NCBI GenBank assembly: GCA_030248225.1
Contig: JASANE010001803.1
Location: 1 to 64,000, forward strand
DNA length: 64,000 bases
Direction of reading: 5' to 3'
Source: Trileptium ribeirensis
Lineage: Eukaryota; Nematoda; Enoplea; Enoplida; Thoracostomopsidae
Shown here: one piece after another, positions 11,301 to 22,600 of the stretch
How the letters are laid out: the number at the start of each line of letters is the position of its first letter
Numbering within the stretch: position 1 is the stretch's first letter
Made by a program: the position numbers and the translations under genes
Notes under the pieces: model-generated
Told to the model about the DNA's origin: nothing
The model's database searches: none
The model's input: the letters and a program-made list of their open reading frames with translations, nothing else

Positions 11301-14300
11301 CTGTTAGAAACTTTTGTATGTCACAGCCAGCTGTAACATATAAAAATCTCTTAAAGCCAACCATTAAATATTTGAAATTCTAATGGATTGCTATTAGAGA
11401 CTTTTGTATTTTATAACTGGCTGTAAGAGACAAATGTTTCTAACAGCTAGCTATTAGAGACAATAATATCTTATGGCTAGCTGCAAGAGATTTTAATCAC
11501 TAACAGCTAGCTGTTAGAGATTTCTGTATCTATTGGCTATCTATATAAGACTAAAGTCTCTTACAGCTATCCGTTAGAGATTTAAATATCAAACAAGCAG
11601 TCATTAAAGACAAAAATCTCTAGCAGTAGTTTCCAAGAAACTAAAATATCACATGACCGTCCATCAGAGATTTTAGTTTCTTGCAAACGGCTGTGAAAGA
11701 CAAAACTGCACACTTTTTGCACTCACTATTTTGTGAAACCTGCATTATAATATTGAATAGACAAACTGTAAGTCTCGTTTAATTTTAGGAGGCACTTGTT
11801 TCATGTTTATGTCTAGTAAAAACCTGCTGCATTGCATCATATTTTTAAATGCATGACATTACCTCCGACAGCACTATTGCATAGGCTCTCCATCCGTGTG
11901 CAGTCAGTACCCGTATTCCAATAGGTACGTCCTGGTCTACATTCAAACTGAGGGCATGATCGACATGTTGCAGTTGACGCATCACAGTAAAATAGAGCAC
12001 GACCACCACCGCCGTTGTTTCCGGAACCTAAAATTATTTGGGCCAATGGGTTATTTGCACAGTCTAGTTTAAGCATTATTACTGATATAAACTCTACTTA
12101 CAAAATGAATGTAATCGACTAGAGCTTGTTGTTGTTATTTAGTCACATTGGGACTCTCTCAGAAGGCTGCAAAAACCTTCTAAACATTTTAGTTTACGTT
12201 AATTGGTTGTATTTCATATAGAATGTTAAAGTATTTCACAGAATCAGTGAACACATATCAAATTACGTCAGTGCCGCGGCTAGGGCCCACTGTACCAGTT
12301 AAGCGAGAGGGTAGCCTCCGACTAGAAATGGCCTCATTCCGTTCTGCATTGATGGCAGAATCGTATTATACTGTACATTGGCCTAGTTCAAATTACTAGC
12401 AATAAGTGACTCATTCAGGTACTATTTTGCAAGTCTAACTTTCTAAATATAAGTATATGAATAAGTACAATGCAAAAAGTAAACCAACAGCAAATAATTT
12501 TGTTTATTGGTCGATTTAGTGCTCGTGCTGTGTTTGCTCGAATAAGTATTACAAATCATGCGTAATTTACACTGCTATTCTTGAAGAGTCTCATTGACAA
12601 TCTTTGATGGGCCTCCCAGACATGGTTTCAATAGACCTCACTGATATGCTTTTAGGGGCGCCTCATTTAGACTAATCGAGAGCCTAAGCTACACACATTA
12701 GAAACGCCATTATTGTGATGTTTCTCCGCAGCATTTTTAATGATATGCTTCAAAATTGTTCTTGTATTCCGAAAGTGTTCCTTCTGTCACATTACATATA
12801 TACATTAAAAATGTATTGTATAGATGATATTGTTGCTCGCATACTCGTACCTTGGTGCTGCGTCTTTGAATTTGTATAGTTATTACAAATGTCATTAAGG
12901 TCTTACTATGCATCAGTATATAACAATGGCACTAAATACTGCCTGTATATTTCTGTACCAAAACATATAAAATTCGTTATATGTAGTTCAATTGGTCAAA
13001 AACTTTGTATTACTTTGAAACAATAAAAACGCTGTGTAAATGTAAACCTATGTGCTAAAAAGTTTGCCCAACTTAAAAATTTTAACTACGAAAAAGTTTT
13101 CCCCATCGAAAATTTGCTCCCTCAAAAGTTTGCCCTTATGAAAATTTGTTCCCTCAAAAGTTTGCCATCTTGAAAATTTGCTCCCTCAAAAGTTTACCGT
13201 CAAGAAAATTTGTTCCCTCAAAAGTTTGCCTTCATGAAAATTTGTTCCTTCATAAGTTTGCCGTCATAAAAATTTGCTACCTATAGAGTTTGCTTCATGA
13301 AAATCTACTCCCTCAAAAGTTTGCCTTCATGAGAATTTGTTTCCTCAAATCTTGCCTTCATGAAATTTGCTCCCACAAAAATTTACCCTTATGAAAATTT
13401 GGTCCCTCGAAAGTTTGCCCTCTGGAAAATTTTGTGCTAGTTATTATTAACTTGATCACCATATTTTCAACACTTACGAACAATTTTATGCGCCCACCTT
13501 AATAGATGTACGTATGGTTATGTAATAAGACCTAGCAACATGTGATTTCATAAATAATAAAGAAGAAACTATTTCAGCAGTCAACTTCCTCCTGATAAAA
13601 TTTTATAAGAAGGGTTTTTACTCAAAAAAGGTTCTCAATTAAAAGTTTGACATATTCTTATGAACCAGTGCGGAATCCCTAAGCCGATGATAGTGAGAAA
13701 TGATTTAAGTTGAGTGCAAGCTCTTTAAAATCCCACATGGATCTGCTAAATTTCCTCCAACTCCAACAAGCTATTCTTGATTATTAAAAAATAAAGCAAA
13801 TTTTGGGCTCAAGTAAATAAAGAAAGTAGCCGCTTCCAACAATTTTTACAACCACCCAGGTCGACGCAGTGAAAAAAAACTGCAGCAACAGGCACTGTCG
13901 CAAAAAATTATTTTAATGTTTACATTTTATAACGAAAATCGCTAATCCACGAACAAAATTTTAACACAATTATATTCATTTATATAGTATACGATAAACA
14001 TTGTAAATCGCAATCGGGATGGGTCATGTCCAGGACGTGTTGGGATCGGGCAAGGCTGCCTAATATTTGATTTAGGCTAGCCGCACTTAATGATGGACTG
14101 TGCGAGCATCGTTGAAAGGGCATATAATCGAAGCAGCAGCACCAGTAAAAGATGTGGTTGCGATGTAAATGACGTCCTTATCGGTCAGCCGGGGCAGTGT
14201 CAATATAATCCTGGCTGGAAACTTACGCAGCCAAATTTCTTGCAATAATTGTAATTTTTCGATTCCCTGTTATCGGGTTATTATCGGGTCTGAATTTATC

Positions 14301-16722
14301 GAGTCAAGTCTGGTCGGGTTGATATTTTTGCGGTCTCTAACATGGATACTATAGTGAGAAACTTTTTACTACCCTGTTAAAGAACCGGCACCGTATTTGT
14401 TTTAATATCGCTATGATCTTACCAGAAGATTCTCCCGTTTCCTTCTCATCGCTGCATGGTGTGGCAGTATTGCAATCAGACATTGAGCGCCAGTACTGAA
14501 CATTTCGAGGACAGATTGCTTGGGATTGCTGAACCGGGGTACACGTTTTGCATCGACCAACTTCACGATCACAATAGTACAGCGTTGACTGTGAACAAAC
14601 TAAAAACAGTATATAATAATTTTTAAAGTCATTAGGGCACGTGTATGTAGTACTGTAGCTAATTATAGCCGGAGTAACGTAAACATGACTGATTACTCAG
14701 CAAGGTATATACATGCTATTTTTTTTAGTTTTATTACGTAGCTTTAAGCGTGTAGTATACAAATAAGTAACAAGGTAGATGTTTAATAGCTCTGTTGAGT
14801 ACTTTGCTAAGATTCAGTTTCATGCTGGCAAAAGACGATAAGCACAAAAATTTCGAACCGATTCCCTAACTTTCTGTCTTTAATGATGGTAGTATTTTTG
14901 ATTTGAAGAACAAGATTTTTAGGAAACAGCAGTAGTTTTAAGGCCTAAACTCATGTTATTTATCGTATATCTATTTATACAACATTTAAAAAGTAGCACG
15001 GTTTTAATCTAACATCGGGATCTTTCACCAGCACTGTGAAGGTCTACGAGTTCTCTCGTATGCGCACACATAAAACACTAAAATTGGACTTAGAGTTGCT
15101 TTGAAAATTCGAACCGAGGCATTTATATTCTACATTTTCAGTTATACTGTTATATTATAACACAATTATACATTGAATAAGGTCGTAATAATTGTAATAT
15201 ATAGTATATATATTATTATAGAATATATCTATATATTCTATGTTACCATAAGTAGGTACGCGGCCTGTGAACTACGCTTGTTGCAGCTCCACATGCTAAA
15301 ACAAGCGTGTCGTTTAAGAGATGAAACCCTTGCCTTATTATGTAAGGCTAAACTTACCGAACTTATAAGGCCAACGTTGTCTACAGGATAATATAGGTCC
15401 AGCAGATGTGGTGTTCGTTGAATGACAAGGAAATCGTGCTCACTTGTATATCTTTACTGACAAGTCTTTTTAACGTATGTTTTACTGCAAAGTAATTGCT
15501 TGCATATAACAGTGAACATTGTGGCATTGTCCTCGCGATGTATTACATTACGACTTGTGTACTTCTAATAAGACGTTGCCGAATAGCCCATAACCAGTCA
15601 ATTTAATCAAACAAGCGCAGTAAGTTTACTGTGTGAAACCGCAGACACCATTAGTTTTTCTATATTTTGGAAACTTCTACGCAAGCTTTTAGTAGTTATT
15701 AATGATGCGTATAATCGACTCCAACTGGTAAAGTATTCCGACGCACACTGCATAGCGCTATAGTAACACTTTGGGAGGTTGTAACCCTTATGGCACGGCC
15801 CAGTCTTATCACCACGGTTCCACTATTATACATAGATTAGGACAGAAATTTACACAAAGAAAGTTGTAATGCATCTTGACTTGACCCAAATGACCAAAAA
15901 ATAATGATCATAATTGTGCGGCTTCGGAGAAAAATCTCTCAAGCAGATTTGTCGAGCTTTTGGTAGGTATAGCCTGAAATGGATCAGGCTATTTAAGCAA
16001 GGATTGGTCCTGTCGGGCATTATAGTATGAGAAAGTAAAATTTAACAGATCTTAAACAAGGAAACGACTATATGGTGAACTTTATGATTTATTAACGGCA
16101 CAAAGCCAATGAGTATTTAGGTATAAGCTATAGGATTTTACAGTGTTGTGCATGTTAAACACGTGCCTTCACACATCGAAAAAACATTTAAGATCATAAA
16201 GCTAGCAGAAACTTATCCTAAAACATAACCCAGTCTCGACTCCATATACTTGTTGGAAGATTGTTCATAAAAGTCTTCACGGCCATGTAGAGGGTCCTGT
16301 CTATAGCACGTTGTCATAATGCAACTCTTTCAATAAATAAACGCTCGGGACTGCTGCACAGAGAAAAGAATATGCACTTTAAAACTGAAGAGGTATTCAT
16401 ATAACTTTTGAGTGTGTACCTGGGTGCTGGTCGTGGGACCCAGTAATTTTGAAAATTTGCTGACCTTACTAATTCGAAAGCACCCAATAATATTATAGGC
16501 GCTTTCAGGACCCAGTAATTTAGTTTTAGCATCTGTAAAGTCTATGCTGTAATAATGCACAAAAGTAATAGAACTCAGAGTAGAATCACGATTAGACCCA
16601 GGAAATTAGCGTCGCTGCTATTTAACGTAAACATGTCAACGATCTTTTAATGTAGAAAAAATTAAAAATAACTTACCACAGCTAAGGCAAGTAAGCGCCG
16701 AAATTATAAATTGTAGAAACAT
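2254..16722 (-). CDS. Secreted cysteine-rich multi-module protein (5 exons seen)
   Basis: A split gene can be built on the minus strand from five exons: 16722-16677, 14599-14423, 12027-11863, 5154-5014 and 2382-2254. The first encodes a start methionine and a hydrophobic signal peptide. Each of the other four encodes one module of the form aromatic-x-C-(6-8)-C-x2-C...C...C, with Gly/Ser-rich linkers. Every internal exon is a multiple of three (177, 165, 141, 129 nt), starts after AG, ends before GT, and has phase 1 on both sides, so modules can be duplicated or skipped without frame loss. The 3' end and stop were not found and lie left of 2254 or outside the window, and further exons may be hidden. 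I do not recognise the family; a secreted or extracellular-matrix protein is inferred from the signal peptide and cysteines. The introns contain transposons and satellites. Confidence 0.7.
3480..4195. repeat. Tandem repeat, five ~138-145 bp units
   Basis: The phrase GGCTCATTCCAAACAATCC (or close variants) recurs at 3497, 3635, 3774, 3919 and 4063, and each copy is followed by the same A-rich and TTAGTTC blocks and by AGGTGCACTTCCTTCTATTG. The last two units share TTGCAAAC and an extra TTTAT, so they form a younger pair. The array lies in an intron of the cysteine-module gene. Short frames in it are by-products of the repeat. Confidence 0.9.
4693..4765. repeat. Short TTAGGC-type telomere-like patch
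   Basis: Several TAAGCCTAA and CCTTAG words occur within about 70 bases, followed by a G/C-rich block (GGGGGGCTGCCGCCCCCC). This is a small degenerate version of the larger array at 8705-8925. Confidence 0.5.
5014..5154 (-). CDS. Exon: cysteine-rich module 3 of the secreted protein
   Basis: The acceptor is AATACTCAG and the donor GTAAAG. The exon is 141 nt, phase 1-1. It encodes a Gly/Ser-rich linker (GGSNSGGGR) followed by YYQC, C, CTPC, C and two further cysteines. The linker resembles that of the exon at 11863-12027. A longer frame on the same strand (5038-5313) is out of phase with this exon and is not the real product. Confidence 0.75.
5272..7080. repeat. 114-bp satellite with 342-bp higher-order unit
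   Basis: About sixteen copies of a 114-115 bp monomer are marked by GAACTTCAGCCAGA, TTGTTCTGTACTTG and TTGCTTCAAAAGAAATTA. In the left part, blocks 342 bp apart (for example starting 5681 and 6023) are almost identical, which shows a three-monomer higher-order repeat. The right part is more uniform, then decays towards 7080. As 114 is a multiple of three, stretches stay open and would encode a hydrophobic 38-residue repeat. I treat this as a consequence of the period, not as a gene. Confidence 0.9.
7665..8660 (+). pseudogene. Merlin/IS1016-type (ISXO2-like) transposase relic
   Basis: The coding region is broken but recognisable. From the left come a start with MAARGRPQ, a zinc-ribbon-like stretch (CTCGD... 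WRCKNCR, 7850-7935), and the catalytic core VEVDESKFFLQKYNRG (about 8172-8220). The second acidic site is TRIITDSFET (near 8360) and the third is HTQNIDGLWGN (near 8500). Known Merlin and ISXO2-like DDE enzymes have Glu at the third position; here it is Asp. Breaks: a frame change near 7710, a TGA at 8001-8003, further frame changes between 7995 and 8050, and a TAG at 8382-8384. Family transposases cut and paste the element using terminal inverted repeats, which I could not find. It lies in an intron of the minus-strand cysteine-module gene and is inactive as it stands. Confidence 0.75.
8705..8925. repeat. Interstitial telomere-like array (GCCTAA)n / TTAGGC
   Basis: About 220 bases are built of TAAGCC, CTAAGC and TTAGACTAAGCC words. 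The hexamer TTAGGC (complement GCCTAA) is the telomere repeat of many nematodes. The array is degenerate, with a recurrent 18-base block of two perfect hexamers plus CCTTAGA, so it is an internal relic and not a chromosome end. It begins right after the Merlin relic. Confidence 0.75.
8930..9657. other. No gene seen
   Basis: Intronic DNA between the telomere-like array and the inverted-repeat element. It contains a few more CCTAA words near 9000-9050 and ordinary AT-rich sequence. The short frames lack protein character. Confidence 0.5.
10130..10405 (+). repeat. Minisatellite, ~27-bp unit AATATCAAACTGGA(GG)n
   Basis: About ten units of the form CACCAATATCAAACTGGAGGGGG follow each other, with variation in the G-run. 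A second block with the same unit lies at 11155-11260. Both are inside the inverted-repeat transposon. Confidence 0.85.
10449..10922 (-). CDS. Unidentified ORF inside the inverted-repeat transposon
   Basis: An open frame of up to 157 codons; an internal methionine about 25 codons in, giving MSTLDIYFKRK, is the more likely start. The N-terminal LDIYFKRK followed by a long Ser/Thr/Glu-rich low-complexity stretch resembles, from memory, the N-termini of some hAT/ZMYM-type transposases. No zinc-finger or catalytic motif is visible. The C-terminal part (QTACKKIQTYWTSHQ) looks like folded protein. It may be the remaining 5' part of a transposase gene or a captured host exon. Confidence 0.3.
   Translation of the reverse strand: MLNDLFSFQKYISVRLEVIYYQDIMSTLDIYFKRKIETETSDSSEHSTSSARILTKSTGAEKRPRHDLEKQHQQPSTSAETDITTETHSTSGADEPASISPQYTEPHQPTDDFYDQEIITVNGKPKNLTFQTACKKIQTYWTSHQVTGERWNNFYYE
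11155..11260 (+). repeat. Second block of the ~27-bp AATATCAA minisatellite
   Basis: Four units (ACCAATATCAAGTTGGAGG and variants) follow a GGGGGGGTCCGGACCCCCCCGACC block with strong self-complementarity at 11108-11140. Same unit as at 10130-10405. Confidence 0.75.
11280..11710. repeat. Imperfect ~45-50 bp units with a TAACAGCTAGCTGTTA core
   Basis: Around nine spaced units contain palindromic AGCTAGCT or GGCTAGCTG cores followed by TTAGAGA and AAAATCTC words. Many units are inverted relative to neighbours, so the block could fold on itself. It forms the right sub-terminal part of the inverted-repeat transposon. Confidence 0.65.
11863..12027 (-). CDS. Exon: cysteine-rich module 2 of the secreted protein
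   Basis: The acceptor is AATAATTTTAG and the donor GTAATG; 165 nt, phase 1-1. It encodes SGNNGGGGR, then LFYCD, a second Cys, CRSC, C, an aromatic YW, and two more cysteines. It matches the module at 14423-14599 in cysteine order and in the LFYCD/LYYCD start. Confidence 0.75.
13050..13440 (+). repeat. Minisatellite, ~32-bp unit GAAAATTTG(C/T)TCCCTCAAAAGTTTGCC
   Basis: About eleven units with substitutions and small deletions. It is intronic to the cysteine-module gene. No reading frame survives through it. Confidence 0.85.
14423..14599 (-). CDS. Exon: cysteine-rich module 1 of the secreted protein
   Basis: The acceptor is CTGTTTTTAG and the donor GTAAGA; 177 nt, phase 1-1. It encodes LYYCD, then C, CKTC, C, an aromatic QYW, and two cysteines, then an acidic tail (DEKETGESS). 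It joins in phase to the signal-peptide exon upstream. Confidence 0.75.
14600..16676. other. First intron of the cysteine-module gene; no gene seen
   Basis: AT-rich intron. The short frames on both strands lack protein character, and no repeat block or RNA gene was recognised. Confidence 0.5.
16677..16722 (-). CDS. First exon: signal peptide of the secreted protein
   Basis: ATG (16722-16720) opens a 15-codon exon, MFLQFIISALTCLSC, ending in phase 1 before a consensus GTAAGT donor. The hydrophobic core followed by small residues is a typical signal peptide. The phase matches the next exon at 14599. The promoter is not identified. Confidence 0.65.
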
Positions 16723-19079
16723 TATAGATATAAGTAAGTGCCCAGCAGTATCAATAAAATCTACCCTGCAATCTATAATGTACATGAAATTATTACAGTT
16801 TGGGATCTCTTAGATGTTTTCCGTTGCCAAACACTGACATCCGACTTCTGAATTTACGAACTACAAATTTCTGAAGCTAAGCCTTGTTTAATTTCAACTA
16901 AAACATCTGTTTCTTTTCCTTATTTACGTTATAGAACGAGCATATATAATAATGAAATATAAGTAGCAAAACGGTTGGCTGTTGAACGATTCACGTAATT
17001 TCCATGAAGTTGCTGTTAGTGAACACGACTCAGATTCTGCGTGGTTATGATTTTACAGTTTTTCTGTAAGGGCATACGTTCGCGAGAACACAAAACAAGT
17101 GAGATAAATCTCTTAAAGCAGAAATCTGTTAAAAATCTGTTTCCGATTATATGTATCACTTATATAGCATTATATACATGTGAGGTAAAATTTCTAATTT
17201 GTGATATTTTGCAATTCTTGAACAGTTTGTGTTGTGTCATTTTAGTCTAATTACTATTTGACAACGTAGGGCAGTTTAATGTCAAATTTGGCTTTAAAAA
17301 ATTCAGGAAATCCCTGTTTTTCCAGTAATACATGTTTTGTTTATCCATATTTGTGATACGAAAAGCTATTGTTCATTTAATCGCAACTAAAAGTTAATTC
17401 ATTACAATCCTGCAATCCATATGTATCGCTGAAACCAACCCCTTAAAATTGCACTGCATACGTAACAGAGGAATTACACAAGTGGAAAGTTCTGTGTTAA
17501 CCCAATAAACTGAATAGTAAGGTTTATGTATAATTTTCTGTCACATCCAGCACTTGTCTCTGCATCCAAAAGCGAAACCTGCGTGATATCCACCAACTGA
17601 ATGAAATTTGTCATTCGTAACCGAAGAGTATAATATAAAAAAGTTAAGTGCTGTGTCTTCAACACAGCCAAAATTTTCAGTAAAATATTGATTGTTCTTT
17701 CTGCAAATATCTATAATTATTAGGTTAAACTAATGTTTATAGCTAATAGTAGATTTTTTCGTAACCATATTTGATAGCAGCCATAACATTTGTGACATTA
17801 TTGCATTCTGAGAACAAACCGACTGTCCATTCTTATCAACCATTCATTAAATGATATTTTGACAAGAGTATGTGCTCAATGTTCACAAGAAAACTATTGG
17901 TCGTTTCTTGTTGCCTAAAATAGCCTAGAAATGTAATGATTTTACATATTTAAACAGCGCTGCATAACTGAACGGAATCTAAAGTCATGTACTTTTAAAA
18001 TACGAGTGGCATTGCAGTAATATATGGTTTATGCAAAACCCTGCACACTTACTAAAAATTTAAAAACTCTTATATTAAGACATAACTACATCTTTCAGTT
18101 TAAATGATTGGTAACACGGTGATAACCTGTAAACGAATGGATATGTAGTACCACCTGCACCACTACATAATGTGCAGAACGACTTATTTGCGTAACGAAT
18201 GTTGAGATATCACCAATGCTGACGTTTTATATAAAGTACATAAAATTGAATATTTGCATGAGTATGTATTTGGTTTATAAACAAAATTTTATTGCAAAGA
18301 ACCGAATTAGGATTGTGTCACTCACTACACATTGCAAGATTAGTAAATTTAAAAATGTGCTAAAGTACATTAAAACGAAAATGTATTGTAAATGCCATCT
18401 TATAAGAATACCATAACCTTATTTTTTAACGCATCGAATAGAAAGTAACAATTTTAGGTATAATTGTTGAAATATTTTGGTGCTTTTCAAATATTTCATA
18501 CTACCTAAAACGATTTCGGCTTTGTTACAAATCCATAAAAAGTACAAGACGGCGCAATTGCACGTACCAAAGTAAACCACTACACGCCAAGGAGTATGCT
18601 ATTTAGCACGAAGTTTATTGCAGGCCTGCATCATTTATTAAAATGAATTTGCCCCATGCTGCGCAGAAATCGTTGTGATTGTGATATTAGGTTGGATTTA
18701 AAGGGAAAAATATTAATGAGAATGCAACAGCTGTTATATAATATGTCAATACACCGGTGGAACTATTAGAAATATCTTTAAATTTTTTTATTTTTGGTCA
18801 AGAATTTGGTAGGTGTTAGGCTTCGAAAAGGTTTATTCAAACGGCTACCGTGTTTGAAGATGGACTGTGCGGTTATCGAGATGATAATAGGTGGTGTGTC
18901 AGGATCGACTGATAAGCATAAATGGTTACCATATGCAGTGTTTACATTTAAAAAACGCTAACAACAATGCCTTCATCTTTGTAAAGCAATGTTTGCGCTA
19001 TAGGTGTCGATAGGGGTGGGGATAGACGGATCCGACCCATTCACACTCAGGCCCAATAATCTGCACCCCTTGCATCTCT
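16723..19079. other. No gene seen
   Basis: AT-rich DNA upstream of the cysteine-module gene. Short open frames on both strands show no recognisable domain. No tRNA or rRNA signature was noticed. Confidence 0.45.
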
Positions 19080-19600
19080 GCACCCCACTCACTCCGTGGG
19101 AGGCGCGCAGAAAATTTTAGCAAAAATAGGGTAAAGGTTGATAAAAATTAGGGTAAAGTTGACAAAACCAAGGCAAATTATGAAAAAATTATGGCAATTT
19201 CGCAAAAATTGGGAAGAATTTTCGCAAAATTGAAAGAACTTAGGGTTCTTAAAAATTTGATAAATTTACTCCCCTGGCCTACTCCCCACCGAGTATCTAA
19301 CCCTTCCTCCCTAGGCGGACGGCCCTTCAATGCCTATGGTTTATCCCATACTATGGACATGGTCGGAAATCTCAGGAGGATAGCAGGTGCTTCGGGGAGA
19401 GGACGTCAGGGCGAGGGGGTGGATAAATTGTTCAAATTGTTTGGGACTAACAATTTTTGCCAACTTTCACCCAATTTTTGGAAATTTTCCACCGATTTTT
19501 GCAAACCCCAGTTGTTCTTAAATTCGCTCAATTTTTGGTCATTTTGCCACGTTTTTGTCTATTTTTGCCAGTTTTCCGTGCGCCTACGGCTCTGGGGCGG
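19080..19600. repeat. Fold-back repeat with GGCGC-ended arms
   Basis: The left arm (GGCGCGCAGAAAATTTTAGCAAAAATAGGG-like, about 19095-19280) and the reverse complement of the right arm (about 19430-19595, ending GTGCGCC) are imperfect inverted copies rich in CAAAAATTG words. Single arms of the same family occur near 752-835 and 35600-35760. The centre is G/C-rich. The open frame across it is an effect of the repeat. Confidence 0.55.
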
Positions 19601-22600
19601 GGTGACACGGGAAAACGAAGCCTTAGGGGGATCAGCTGCCTATCATGGAGTTCGGCGACGCCCCGAGAGGTGATCCGAACCTAAGGGAGATAATTCCTCT
19701 CCCCTATGAGCATGTATATATGGTTTATGCCTTTGAATGTTTATGACTTTATACCTTAGCCCGAAATTTTGTAAAATGGCAAATGGTTATGGCCTAAATA
19801 TTTTATATTTATTTATTATTTATATATTTATATATTTATTTTATATTTACCCTCCCCAACTTTCTCTTCAAAATATACCATATTAATAAAGTCTTAATGA
19901 TGGCCTAATAATTATAAATATGGATTAACTCAAGTGTAGTTGTAACACATTACGTATAATATACGGACGCAATTATTGGTCTTAGCGATAGCGATATCAT
20001 AGCTGTGTATTGCCCGAGAGAACCTGCGCGCTGCCAATCAGTTTTCTGGCGCGTTTTGGTGTTACTTACAGTAAATGTTTGAAATGAATTTAAGTGAGTT
20101 GTTAACTCAGAGTATACCCAATATTATTAATGAGAATTATCTTATATTAAGTCGTTTCGAGATGTTTAAACATGCTCACAGGGGTAAGGGTTTACCTCCA
20201 CAGCTTCAACCTCGCCCACCCCCCTCCCGATGGCACCCCTCCGCCGCCGACCGACCCAGCTACCCCCTTATATTTCGGACCTCGATCCATGTATTGATAT
20301 ATCCGTTCGAAGAACTGCGCGTATACAAGTGCGCATCGACAAAAAGGCGTGCTTTCGGCTTGCTTGCTAATTGTTCAGGCTGGCAGAGTATGACTAAACT
20401 TTGGCCGTAAATTTATTACAACTCAGCGCAATTTTCAATGTTCTTTTGCAGTGATACACATTGTGAATGTGAAATTATCAAAATAGTGAAATGCTATTTT
20501 AGCAACTATTAAACGTGTGCTGTGACAACTGCGTAAGAATTCAAGAAAATTGCTACATTTCAATTTAACTCTAGGCCTAAAGTTAATTGCTTAAACTCGG
20601 CAACTCGTTTCCATTCTATGCCTATTTCAGTTTAGAACGAATAAAATCTCAGAATTCCAATTCTAAATTTTCTGCACGGCTTATTGCGGGGTACAATGAG
20701 CAATTTAAAGATATATACGGCTATATTTCCACTTAGCTTGTTCATGGACTTATTTTCTGCCCAGTACAGCATCGCCGTGTTATGTTGTAGATCCTATTTT
20801 TTAGTTTTGTGCGGGTCAAGGAGCTAAATGTTCGACAGCTCGGTGTTAGCTCGACTTTAATCAAATAGAAAAATATATACAGCATATAGAATTGTCTGAC
20901 TCTAAATAAGGGAACATAAATTTTTGGTGTCTTTTCATTATTACTGAAAAATTATGTTTAGTTTTAGTGTCTATATTAACCTGCCATTATTAAATACAAT
21001 TTTAATTCGTGATATCAGCCAATTCGACTGGGTTGTTTAGAATCATGAATTTTTGCAATAATATTTCCATTCTTCCTTTTCAATAGTCGACAGTTTTATT
21101 TCTAAATTTTTGTTTAGGGATGGTTTTGGATCTTAAACGATGTATGCTTTTCGACAAAATCTCAAACTTTCAAAATTTTTATTTCCGTTTAAATGTCATT
21201 AAACGTGGTCTGTAAGACAAACTGAATCGTGCTGAAATGATTCAAATTAAGCAATACCTTCAAGCGTTACAGAGTGAACCTAATTACGCCACTTATAACA
21301 ATATATATTCTAAAATTTTAGTGCAAACAGTAACATTGAAACGAAAATCAGCAAGATCTTTCACAAATAAACACAAGGATAGGCAGGATTAGTATATAGG
21401 AAATCTATTTCTAAAAATTTAGTTCCCACAGCCTTCCTAAAATTTGCATGGCGAATGTCACTCGTAAGATATATATTATTCATATATGAACATAAAGTTT
21501 TTAAATCTGACCATAATCCCTCAGGTCACTATTTTTTGATTTACAAACAATTCGGTCGCCATTGAACTGCACAGCGAGGGGAAATAGAACCACACAACTC
21601 ATTTTATTAATTATTGACAGTTTAAGCAACACGAGAACAAACATATGTTTCATACTTACAAAAAAAGTGAACGCCTCCAAACAAAAATAAAAATTGATTA
21701 AGATTAACTCCTTTGAGGTTCCAAACGTAAGCTTCCTCAGATGGCTCTCCTAACTGGGACAAAGAGTGGTGATAAGCTTTTCTGTTCCCACAGGTTCAGG
21801 GCGCATGCCTTCACCTACTTACCCCTAACAAAATTTTGAGCTTCTTTTGATTCAATGCCCTATAGTAAACTATTTATTTGTATTAACAGCGGGACACTGC
21901 TGATGCAAAAGTTCGACAATGTTTTTTCGTAAAAACCTATCCCGAAGCTGAAAATTTGACAAATTACAAAGAGATATTGTATGAAAATCGGTTTTAACCT
22001 CAATAAAATAGGTAATTCGAGATGTGATTTATTACTATTTTAGCGTTTTGTTAAGACAAAAAATATAAAATTTGAATACATACTTTATCCACTAGTCTGG
22101 GATGCTACGTGTTCTTACATCTGGTGACTAAGGTTCCTTGTGTTCCTACCTCTGGCAAAACTTTTAACTGGCGGAGAAAACCTCGTCAAAATCATAGAAA
22201 CATAACGATACATCATCAGCACATGGCTTCTCTTAGGTAGTATATTTTGAATAGGCCATTATTTCCTCTTCTAATGAACCAAAACCTTGAAAGTTTATTG
22301 TTTACGAAAAAGAACTTTGAATGAACTGTATTGTTTTAAATGCCAATGCCATTTTTTACGTCGGAGGATCTAGCGCTTGGTGAATGGACGGACACGATTC
22401 AAGTACCATTGCTATTGTTGTAGTTTAAGCCTCGAAAATGTATAGGACCATTTTCGCCTTCAAAATATACCTAATTTGTTCATTAAATTTGATTCTTTTG
22501 TAGCCGAATGAAGAAATTAGAGCGTATTACATCGTCCCATATTAGCAAGATATGCCCCATGCAGGCTAAAAACAATGAAATCAGTTAATATTTTATGTTT

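Larger units (their letters stand above)
9658..11747. mobile_element. 2084-bp inverted-repeat DNA transposon with TTA target duplication
   Basis: Positions 9661-9720 and the reverse complement of 11685-11744 agree over about 60 bases with only a few mismatches. Both begin TGCAGGTTTCACA and contain GTGAGTGCAAAAAGTG, GCAGTTTTGTC and ACAGCCGTTT. TTA flanks both ends (9658-9660 and 11745-11747). A 3-bp T(T/A)A duplication with terminal inverted repeats fits the PIF/Harbinger style, but no transposase of that family is visible. The interior is two minisatellite blocks, one minus-strand reading frame and a run of imperfect palindromic units, so this is probably a non-autonomous element. Confidence 0.75.

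Noticed and set aside
3480..13440. CRISPR-like direct repeats
   Set aside because: The repeats are contiguous satellites and minisatellites without regular unique spacers, in a eukaryotic context with introns and telomere-type repeats.
15105..15125. GGTTCGAAT-like B box on the minus strand (tRNA candidate)
   Set aside because: No A box, no anticodon arm and no acceptor pairing could be drawn around it.
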